DNA of 12,396 nt from Desulfobulbaceae bacterium (GTDB lineage: Bacteria > Desulfobacterota > Desulfobulbia > Desulfobulbales > SURF-16): positions 1-12,396 of the forward strand of contig JAGHCC010000337.1 in the NCBI GenBank assembly GCA_021160685.1, given 5' to 3'. Within the stretch, counting starts at the first letter, position 1, and every line of letters starts with the position of its first letter. Below, piece after piece: positions 7,561-12,396 of the stretch. The notes beneath the pieces are model-generated. The model saw only the letters and a program-made list of their open reading frames with translations, made no database searches and was not told the origin of the DNA. The translations under genes and the position numbers were made by a program.

Positions 7561-7971
7561 AGGTGAAGGCAGATCACCTTCAAGCAACAGATTCTCATCA
7601 TCAAGATTGCTGCCCTTTTCGCCGACGTATGCGTTAGCAGCGCCTTCAGCGGTGGTGCGGACAGGGAATTTAAAACGTTTGATGTTGCCATTACGGAATT
7701 TAACGGTCCACATGATGTCAGCAGCACTTCTCAAAGGATGAACCTGGCCACCCATTGGTACGAAGTCATCATAACCGCGAACAGCGATGGCGCCCTGAGG
7801 ACAGATTTTAACGCAGGAGTAACATTCCCAGCAAGCATCAGGCTCCTGATTATAGGCTTTCATTTCCTCTTTGTTCAGTACCATCAGGTCATTAGGACAG
7901 ATGTACATGCAGGCAGTCTTATCGCCACCCTTACAGCCGTCACATTTTTCAGTCTCTACATAGCTCGGCAT
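7549..7971 (-). CDS. aprB: Adenylylsulfate (APS) reductase beta subunit
   Basis: This 140-residue ferredoxin-like electron-transfer subunit carries two [4Fe-4S] clusters to the FAD of AprA. The cluster cysteines are C10, C13, C21, C25 (with the seven-residue insertion typical of AprB) and C47-x2-C50-x2-C53-x3-C57-P. W48 sits in the position of the tryptophan bridging the clusters in Archaeoglobus AprB. Residues about 62-105 form the middle beta part, and 106-140 the tail that wraps around AprA. The ATG at 7971 follows AGGAGG with seven bases' spacing; an ATG four bases earlier is out of frame. It is the first gene of aprBA, with electrons expected to come from QmoABC encoded downstream. The promoter appears to lie about 330 bases upstream. 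Confidence 0.97.
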   Translation of the reverse strand: MPSYVETEKCDGCKGGDKTACMYICPNDLMVLNKEEMKAYNQEPDACWECYSCVKICPQGAIAVRGYDDFVPMGGQVHPLRSAADIMWTVKFRNGNIKRFKFPVRTTAEGAANAYVGEKGSNLDDENLLLEGDLPSPKAM

Positions 7972-8030
7972 TCATTAACCTCCTAGATTGAATCGCGCCC
8001 ATCATTATTGGACACGAGATTAAAATGTAT

Positions 8031-8052
8031 GATTTCACTTTATTGTGAAATC
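8031..8052. promoter_or_regulatory. Operator-like palindrome upstream of aprB
   Basis: Perfect 8-base arms GATTTCAC (8031-8038) and GTGAAATC (8045-8052) with a 6-base spacer lie about 60 bases before aprB. The half-sites point the opposite way from CRP/FNR-type TGTGA-N6-TCACA and from Rex TTGTGAA-N4-TTCACAA sites, although one TTGTGAA half is present at 8043-8049. It may bind a regulator of apr or act as an RNA hairpin in the leader. Confidence 0.4.
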
Positions 8053-8101
8053 TACTTTCCTCTTCTTTTTCAACAGTATCAGGCCACGTCACAAACTCTT
8101 G

Positions 8102-8120
8102 GAACCGGGGAAGCCGGTTC
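8102..8120. promoter_or_regulatory. G/C-rich hairpin in the apr leader
   Basis: Arms GAACCGG (8102-8108) and CCGGTTC (8114-8120) pair perfectly with a 5-base loop inside otherwise A/T-rich DNA. On the plus strand it is followed by TTT and, after ATG-free A/C bases, by a seven-T run; on the minus strand no T tract follows. As no plus-strand gene reads into it, a structural role in the apr leader RNA fits better than termination. Confidence 0.4.
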
Positions 8121-8164
8121 TTTACACCATTTTTTTGCCTCGTTCCCGATTGCTGTCGAATACT

Positions 8165-8203
8165 TTATTTTTTTGCTTTCAGTACCAGTCGCTTCTCAAA
8201 CAT
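8165..8203 (-). CDS. Possible 12-residue upstream ORF (leader peptide) in the apr leader
   Basis: The reading frame encodes MFEKRLVLKAKK and is preceded by AAGGA six bases before its ATG, as good a ribosome-binding site as those of the large genes nearby. That AAGGA lies in the loop and 3' arm of hairpin ATTATC-AAG-GATAAT, and codons 5-7 lie in the 3' arm of the larger repeat at 8184-8228. This layout would allow translation and RNA folding to affect each other. It is too short for coding statistics, and no known leader peptide is recognised, so chance is quite possible. Confidence 0.25.
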   Translation of the reverse strand: MFEKRLVLKAKK

Positions 8204-8228
8204 AAATTATCCTTGATAATCGACTGGT
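8184..8228 (-). promoter_or_regulatory. Nested inverted repeats in the apr leader
   Basis: The outer arms ACCAGTCG (8184-8191) and CGACTGGT (8221-8228) pair perfectly over 8 bases. Inside, ATTATC (8206-8211) and GATAAT (8215-8220) form a 6-base stem with a 3-base loop, directly stacked on the outer stem on one side, leaving a 14-base bulge (8192-8205) on the other. On the minus-strand RNA the bulge holds the start of the 12-codon upstream ORF. The stacking suggests a designed fold rather than isolated chance repeats. Confidence 0.45.
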
Positions 8229-8300
8229 TAGACTTTCTTATACTTTCACCGTTCCAACTGATAAAAAAAATGAAGTCCTACTCATTTTTGAAGCTTTTTT

Positions 8301-8329
8301 TTTATAATTTCCTATCCCGCAAATGTCAA
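8301..8329 (-). promoter_or_regulatory. Near-consensus sigma-70 promoter for aprBA
   Basis: On the minus strand TTGACA (8329-8324) and TATAAA (8306-8301) are separated by exactly 17 bases: a perfect -35 and a five-of-six -10. The predicted start is near 8294-8295. It is the best promoter seen in this window and points at the highly expressed apr genes. Confidence 0.8.
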
Positions 8330-8405
8330 GTAAAAACTCACCTAAAGCCTCGACGTCTCTAATTTTAAATTCGAGTTTTTTCATCACCATTTTTAAACTC
8401 ATTTT

Positions 8406-8434
8406 TTTGTATTCACCCGTCTTTTCTTTTTCAA
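8406..8434 (-). promoter_or_regulatory. Second candidate minus-strand promoter upstream of apr
   Basis: TTGAAA (8434-8429) and TACAAA (8411-8406) lie 17 bases apart on the minus strand, five and four matches to consensus respectively. It would give a tandem start about 105 bases upstream of the main candidate. The region is very A/T-rich, so a chance match is possible. Confidence 0.3.
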
Positions 8435-8435
8435 T

Positions 8436-8465
8436 TTGACAACCCCCCTTGATCATGATTACTTT
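8436..8465 (+). promoter_or_regulatory. Candidate promoter of the YkgJ-family gene
   Basis: A perfect -35, TTGACA (8436-8441), is followed after 18 bases by TACTTT (8460-8465), which keeps only the TAnnnT positions of the -10. It lies next to the minus-strand candidate at 8406-8434, so the two could compete. The resulting leader would be about 75 bases. Confidence 0.35.
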
Positions 8466-8547
8466 AATGATTCTTTAAATTTCTTAATCATCAATTTATG
8501 TCCATTTCCCTTTCACAATCAAGTTATTTAAATTTTAAGGAAAAATC

Positions 8548-9462
8548 ATGACTGAAAAAAGTCTCTTCGGTAAAGAAAAAAATCCAAGCAATATCCTCCC
8601 GGTCAAATATACCCTGGACAGCAAAATTAAGTTCCGCTGTCATCCGGGTGTATCCTGTTTCACAGCCTGCTGTGGCGATATTGACATCATCCTCACCCCT
8701 TTTGACATCCTCAGGCTGAGAAAACACCTTAATGTAAACGCTGATGAATTTCTCGCCAGATTTACGACTCCAACTTTTATCCAGAAAACCGATCTTCCCG
8801 GTGTTAAAATTCATCTTGACGACAAGGGTCGCTGTCCGTTTGTTACTCCTGAGGGCTGTACCATTTATTCTGAACGTCCTTCGGCCTGCCGTTATTATCC
8901 TGTCGGCATGGCTAACTTTCATGAAGGCGGCGAGGACGGGGTTGAATCCGAGCAGTTCTTTTTTGTTGTTAAGGAACCGCACTGCAAGGGGCACGAGGAG
9001 GATAAAGAATGGACGATACGCGAATGGCGTGAGGACCAGGGTGTTGATCTTTGTGATGATATGAACCGAAAATGGCTTGAAATTGTCATGCGGCGCAAAT
9101 CATTTGGCTTCCAGGCCACCATGAGCGATGAGGCCAAAAAAATATTTTTCATGGCAAGCACAGATCTTGACAAATTCCGTCATTTTGTCTTTTACAGCTC
9201 GTTCTTAAAGACCTATGATGTTGACCAGGAAACCCTGGACAAGATCAAAGAAGATGACATTGCCATGATGCAATTTTCCTTCAGCTACCTGGCATCTGTT
9301 CTGTTCGGTACCGAGGATATTAAAATGAACGAAGACCTTATCAAGGAAAGGGTTCAGCAAATCAAGGACAGCCAGGGCGATAAGGAAAAAGAAGCGGAAA
9401 AAATGTACGATCAATTAAAGGGCGATCGTGAGGCGATGCAGGCCCACCTGTCGACAAAGTAA
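8548..9462 (+). CDS. YkgJ-family cysteine-cluster protein (zinc- or iron-chelating domain)
   Basis: This 304-residue protein begins with a cysteine-cluster domain of the YkgJ/UPF0153 type (PF03692), thought to bind zinc or an iron-sulfur centre. The cysteines are C31-x5-C37-x3-C41-C42, then C96 (GRCPF), C104 (EGCTIYSERP) and C114 (SACRYYP), with further C146 and C169. The run CPF...C-x-IY-x-x-RP-x-x-C-R-x-YP is the family signature. Residues about 185-304 are mostly helical and charged, with a Lys/Glu-rich, probably coiled tail (about 262-304). There is no signal peptide or membrane segment, so it is cytoplasmic. The start follows AAGGAA with a normal gap. It is divergent from aprB and convergent with the kinase gene, thus monocistronic. 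The substrate and role are unknown; a link to sulfur metabolism is not shown. Confidence 0.85.
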   Translation: MTEKSLFGKEKNPSNILPVKYTLDSKIKFRCHPGVSCFTACCGDIDIILTPFDILRLRKHLNVNADEFLARFTTPTFIQKTDLPGVKIHLDDKGRCPFVTPEGCTIYSERPSACRYYPVGMANFHEGGEDGVESEQFFFVVKEPHCKGHEEDKEWTIREWREDQGVDLCDDMNRKWLEIVMRRKSFGFQATMSDEAKKIFFMASTDLDKFRHFVFYSSFLKTYDVDQETLDKIKEDDIAMMQFSFSYLASVLFGTEDIKMNEDLIKERVQQIKDSQGDKEKEAEKMYDQLKGDREAMQAHLSTK

Positions 9463-9490
9463 AACAGACCGCAGAAGGCGCAAGGTTCAG

Positions 9491-9529
9491 GGCATATGGG
9501 GAAGAGGGTCAGTTTCCCATATGCCTTTA
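9491..9529 (+). terminator. Hairpin terminator after the YkgJ-family gene
   Basis: Arms 9491-9503 and 9513-9525 form a 13-base stem (GGCATATGGG opposite CCCATATGCC plus three weaker pairs) with a 9-base loop. TTT follows at once and CTTTTTATTTT about 14 bases later on the plus strand. It lies 28 bases after the stop and between convergent genes. The T tract is weak next to the stem; on the minus strand there is none, so it mainly serves the plus-strand gene. Confidence 0.65.
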
Positions 9530-9547
9530 GCCATCAGCCTTTTTATT

Positions 9548-10975
9548 TTAACCCGCAGCGGAAAACCCCATCTTAAATGTCGTGCCCACCCCTTCCTCAC
9601 TTTCAACATCAATCCCGGCGTGGTGCGTATCCAGAATATTTTTCACAATGGCCAGGCCCAACCCGGTTCCCCGGCTTTTCGTGGTATAAAAGGGTTGAAA
9701 AACCTGCAGGCGTGTTTCTTCAGCCATGCCGCACCCCGTGTCGCTGATTTCAACCACAATCTTTCCTTTTGCGCCCTTATAACTTGTAACCGTCAATCTG
9801 CCACCCTCTTCCATTGCCTGCATTGAGTTCATCGTGATATTCAGAAAGGCCCGGTAAAGCAGGTCACGATCCGCGTTGATCACTGGCACATCGGCCAATG
9901 ATGATTCCAGGGTGATACCCTTTCTGTCTAATTCAGGCACCAGAAATGAAACGATTTTTTTGATAATTTTGTTCACATCCACAGGTTTGGGTTCAGGCTG
10001 GCTGGGCCGGGCAAAATCAAGAAATTCACGTACAATGCCATCAAGACGACCGGTCTCTTCGACGATGATCCCGGCCAGATGATCGTTTCCCGGCGCCACC
10101 TTATTCAGCCTCTTTCTGAGAATTTCCGCCGTACTACGAACAATTCCCAGGGGATTTTTGATCTCATGGGAGACCGAGGCCACCATTTCCCCGAGACTGG
10201 CCAGTCGCTCCGCATGGTCAAGCTTCTTTTCCAGCCGCCTCCGTTCCTCGGCCCGGGCCTCGATGATCCGGTCAGCCCTGGCCACCAGAAAACGCAGGGC
10301 GATAAAAAGGGCCGTCATAATGAAGAGCGAGGTCGTAATGATGGTCCACTGGAACTGGAGAATGGATTCAAAGTCATCCGACATATCCTGCTCAATCTCA
10401 AGTACCCCCACGACAAAACTTGTATCCCTGGTAAAAGGCTTGCCAAGGCGCATGGGCACATAGGTTTTGACCCGACAGGAAATCGGCTCCGCCCCCGGCA
10501 CCAGATTAACAATGGAGCCGTCTGCAATCAGCCGGGAACTGTTTTCACCGCCCAGGGCAAGATAATATTCCTCCGGACCCTGATCCTTTTTGCCAATCCG
10601 TTTGTCAATGGTACTGTAGGAGACGACATTGTTCTTCACCCCGTAAATCGTCACGGAATGAATCTTCATACCATGGATCGTATTTCTGACAACGGAATCC
10701 AACACCTCATACTGTTCAGGATTGCGCAGGGAAATTCGACCATAACGCTTGTCCATGGGGAGAAGGAAACGAAGGGAAATCTGATGACTCAAGCTCTCGG
10801 CAAAAACCAGGGCATAGGCCTCGCTACGGTAGAGCAGAACATTTTTAGCCCGGCTGGAAATCATGATGGCCAGGGTCAAAGTCGAGATCAGGATGACAAC
10901 CAGACTGGTAAAGGAAAAAAACTTCACCAACCGAAACGGCTTCAGAGTTGCCAGGGCCGAAGCATCATTCTCCAT
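9548..10975 (-). CDS. Membrane-bound sensor histidine kinase
   Basis: This 475-residue kinase has two membrane helices (about 17-40 and 209-232) that bracket a roughly 170-residue extracytoplasmic sensor region of no recognised family. No clear HAMP domain follows; residues 233-258 form a charged, probably coiled linker. The catalytic core is complete: H box with phospho-acceptor H270 (SHEIKNPLG), N box (NITMNSMQAM, N383), G1 box (DTGCGM, 412-417), F box (VFQPFYTT) and G2 box (GTGLGL, 436-441). The H-box type (SHEIKNPL) resembles NtrB/ZraS-like kinases, whose partners are often sigma-54 activators. The ATG lies inside the end of the upstream radical SAM gene (11-base overlap, GGAG six bases ahead), indicating translational coupling. 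No response regulator is in the window; a convergent gene follows downstream. Confidence 0.92.
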   Translation of the reverse strand: MENDASALATLKPFRLVKFFSFTSLVVILISTLTLAIMISSRAKNVLLYRSEAYALVFAESLSHQISLRFLLPMDKRYGRISLRNPEQYEVLDSVVRNTIHGMKIHSVTIYGVKNNVVSYSTIDKRIGKKDQGPEEYYLALGGENSSRLIADGSIVNLVPGAEPISCRVKTYVPMRLGKPFTRDTSFVVGVLEIEQDMSDDFESILQFQWTIITTSLFIMTALFIALRFLVARADRIIEARAEERRRLEKKLDHAERLASLGEMVASVSHEIKNPLGIVRSTAEILRKRLNKVAPGNDHLAGIIVEETGRLDGIVREFLDFARPSQPEPKPVDVNKIIKKIVSFLVPELDRKGITLESSLADVPVINADRDLLYRAFLNITMNSMQAMEEGGRLTVTSYKGAKGKIVVEISDTGCGMAEETRLQVFQPFYTTKSRGTGLGLAIVKNILDTHHAGIDVESEEGVGTTFKMGFSAAG

Positions 10976-12396
10976 GACATGCTCCGCAGCGCTTGCATTT
11001 TTCAGGCTTACACTTAATCGTTGTTTGACCGGTCAAGGCCTTTTGGTATTCCTGCCACAAATACTCGCGCTTGACTCCTATATCAATCACTTCCCAGCAA
11101 AAAATCTCGTCCCTGTCCCTAGTCCGCATGGCATAGCGGGCTGGATCCACTCCCTTTTCCTTATAGACATGCTGCCAGTTCCGACCGCTTTGGACAAGGT
11201 CATGTAGTACCGCTCCCACGGTTCTATCACCCCGGGCCAGCATGGCTTGAAAAAACGCATTTTCCACCTTGTCAACCAGAAGCTTCATATTGGCCTGGCG
11301 ACTGAATTTCTTGCGCAAAAACTTGATTTTTTTCTTCAAAACAGCAACCTGATCAAAAGCGCAAAACTGAAACGGCGTCCAGGCCTTGGGGACAAAGGGG
11401 TTCAGGCTCAGAGTCAGGGTGCTGACTCTCCCCTTTGACCGGCCGACTTCCAGAATTTTTTTCTTTATTTTCAAAGTCAACTGGACCAACTCCTCAAGAT
11501 CATCCCAGGTTTCAGTGGGCAGACCGATCATAAAATAAAGCTTGAGATTCGTCACCCCGGCTCGAACCAGTAACTCGGCTGCCCAGAGAAGCTCCTCCTC
11601 GCTGAGCCCCTTATTAATAACTTTTCGTAAACGCTCTGATCCTCCATCCGGAGCAATTGCCGCAGTTTTCAAGCCACTCTCCTTAAGCAGGGTAAGCAGC
11701 TCCGGCCCTATGGCATCCGCCCGCAACGAGGAAAAAGAGAGGGAGCAGGATTCCCGCAGCAGGTACGAGGCAATTGCAGAAAGATCAGCTGGTTTGGCCA
11801 TTTCCATGCCCAGGAGACCGACCCGGTTCACGTCTTCCGGCTTTTCCGAAAGTGCCCGGATAATCGCTTCAGCTGACCAAAGCCTCGGCGGCCGATAGAC
11901 AAACCCGGCCGCACAGAAACGGCAACCACGGCTGCAGCCCCGCCCGAGTTCAGTGAGGAAGAGATCGGAAAACTCGGCATCCGGCGTCAGAATACGGGAA
12001 TGGCCGGCCACATCCGAGTCAGCCAGCGTGACTTTTTTGACCCTGGCAGGAACCCCTTTCCTGGCCTCGATTGCGGCAAGGTTTCCTTTGGTGTCAGTCC
12101 GCATATTATAAAATTCCGGAACATAACAACCTGAAAAAAGGGCGGCTTGCTCAAGAATCTCGGCTCTCTCCATCTCCCCCTGCTGTGCCCGTTCAACAAG
12201 AAACGCTGTGAACGCCGGCAGGATGGGCTCGGCCTCGCCCACGACAAACAGATCGACAAAAGGGGCCAGGGGTTCAGGATTGATAAAAGTCACCACTCCG
12301 CCGCAGATCACCAGTGGCTTGCCCGGACAGATCTTTCCATTTTGCCGGCGCTGATCCGCAAAAGGGGTTATTCCTCCCTGGACAAGAATGGAGACA
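10965..12396 (-). CDS. TIGR03960-like B12-binding-domain radical SAM protein, 5' end off the window
   Basis: The frame is open to the right edge, so the true start lies beyond 12396; a GTG at 12311 is internal, since family-like sequence (VSILVQGG...PLVICGGVV) continues before it. The visible part has the end of a B12-binding-like domain, then the radical SAM motif C-x3-C-x2-C in ELGRGCSRGCRFCAAG (codons at about 11913-11936), followed by YRPPR. Later segments include LRADAIGPELL, PDGGSERLRKVINKG and MIGLPTETWDDLEE, typical of the TIM-barrel. The C-terminus, with CWEVIDIGV and a C-x4-C-x2-C-x2-C cluster (KCKPEKCKRCGAC), matches the TIGR03960 family as I recall it. The reaction is unknown; such proteins may modify RNA or small molecules. 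It overlaps the downstream kinase by 11 bases. Confidence 0.85.
   Translation of the reverse strand, partial: VSILVQGGITPFADQRRQNGKICPGKPLVICGGVVTFINPEPLAPFVDLFVVGEAEPILPAFTAFLVERAQQGEMERAEILEQAALFSGCYVPEFYNMRTDTKGNLAAIEARKGVPARVKKVTLADSDVAGHSRILTPDAEFSDLFLTELGRGCSRGCRFCAAGFVYRPPRLWSAEAIIRALSEKPEDVNRVGLLGMEMAKPADLSAIASYLLRESCSLSFSSLRADAIGPELLTLLKESGLKTAAIAPDGGSERLRKVINKGLSEEELLWAAELLVRAGVTNLKLYFMIGLPTETWDDLEELVQLTLKIKKKILEVGRSKGRVSTLTLSLNPFVPKAWTPFQFCAFDQVAVLKKKIKFLRKKFSRQANMKLLVDKVENAFFQAMLARGDRTVGAVLHDLVQSGRNWQHVYKEKGVDPARYAMRTRDRDEIFCWEVIDIGVKREYLWQEYQKALTGQTTIKCKPEKCKRCGACHGE

Larger units (their letters stand above)
7972..8295 (-). other. Long predicted 5' leader of aprBA
   Basis: No gene was recognised here. 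If the near-consensus promoter at 8301-8329 is used, transcription starts near 8294-8295 and leaves about 320 untranslated bases before aprB. The leader contains a branched inverted repeat (8184-8228), a 12-codon reading frame with a good ribosome-binding site (8203-8165), a G/C-rich hairpin (8102-8120) and an 8-base palindrome (8031-8052). I do not recognise a known riboswitch family. Regulation through the leader is an inference from length and structure; a closer second promoter would shorten it. Confidence 0.5.

Noticed and set aside
8031..8052. Rex or CRP/FNR-type operator
   Set aside because: A TTGTGAA half-site is present, but the second half is in the wrong orientation and spacing for either family, so only an unassigned palindrome is reported.
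8102..8127. Plus-strand intrinsic terminator
   Set aside because: The hairpin is good, but no plus-strand gene leads into it and the long T run is separated from the stem.
8238..8456. 72-codon minus-strand reading frame in the divergent region
   Set aside because: It is Lys-rich because the DNA is A/T-rich, spans the apr promoter, and has no recognisable domain. Only its last 15 codons (from ATG at 8285) would lie in the predicted leader, and that ATG has no ribosome-binding site.
10079..11017. 312-codon plus-strand reading frame
   Set aside because: It is antisense to the histidine kinase, which has all catalytic boxes intact.
12309..12311. GTG at 12311 as the start of the radical SAM gene
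   Set aside because: The frame stays open to the window edge with family-like sequence before it, so the gene is truncated by the window and the GTG is an internal valine codon.
1..12396. CRISPR array, insertion sequence or prophage
   Set aside because: No regularly spaced direct repeats, transposase, integrase or phage gene is seen; the tRNA cluster has no integrase or duplicated tRNA end beside it in the window.

Overview
This window carries the core electron-transfer module of dissimilatory sulfur metabolism: APS reductase (aprB, aprA) followed by its membrane partner QmoABC, all on the minus strand. The module, the strong similarity of every subunit to the Desulfobulbales-type proteins, the moderate G+C and the delta-proteobacterial-style neighbours (a TIGR03960-like radical SAM protein and a YkgJ-type cysteine-cluster protein) point to a Desulfobulbales-like bacterium: a sulfate reducer, a sulfur disproportionator or a relative running the pathway in reverse. 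The exact genus and the direction of the pathway cannot be read from this sequence.

Layout, left to right. Positions 1-314 hold three minus-strand tRNA genes, read in the order Thr(TGT), Tyr(GTA), Gly(TCC), the last cut by the window edge. This is the order found upstream of the elongation factor Tu gene in many bacteria, so tuf and the secE/nusG ribosomal block may lie off the left edge. Positions 429-5287 hold qmoC, qmoB and qmoA. Positions 5288-5470 separate qmoA from aprA and contain a good intrinsic terminator plus a 25-bp imperfect inverted repeat. Positions 5471-7971 hold aprA and aprB. Positions 7972-8547 are a 576-bp non-coding divergent region. It has a near-consensus sigma-70 promoter about 330 bases upstream of aprB, implying a long leader with several inverted repeats and a 12-codon upstream ORF. 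Positions 8548-9462, on the plus strand, encode a YkgJ-family cysteine-cluster protein with its own terminator. Positions 9548-12396, minus strand, encode a membrane sensor histidine kinase that overlaps the end of a TIGR03960-like B12-binding/radical SAM gene running off the right edge.

How the genes work together: in the sulfate-reducing direction QmoC takes electrons from menaquinol through its membrane cytochrome b part. QmoA and QmoB (HdrA-like flavo-iron-sulfur proteins, QmoB with an added MvhD-like domain) pass them to the two [4Fe-4S] clusters of AprB, and AprA reduces APS to sulfite and AMP at its FAD. The sulfate adenylyltransferase gene (sat) that would make APS is not in this window. 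The protein-coding content is well known. The less explained signals are in the non-coding DNA: the long apr leader, the apr/qmo junction with terminator and long hairpin, the qmoB/qmoC gap with two hairpins, and the inverted repeat between qmoC and the tRNA cluster.
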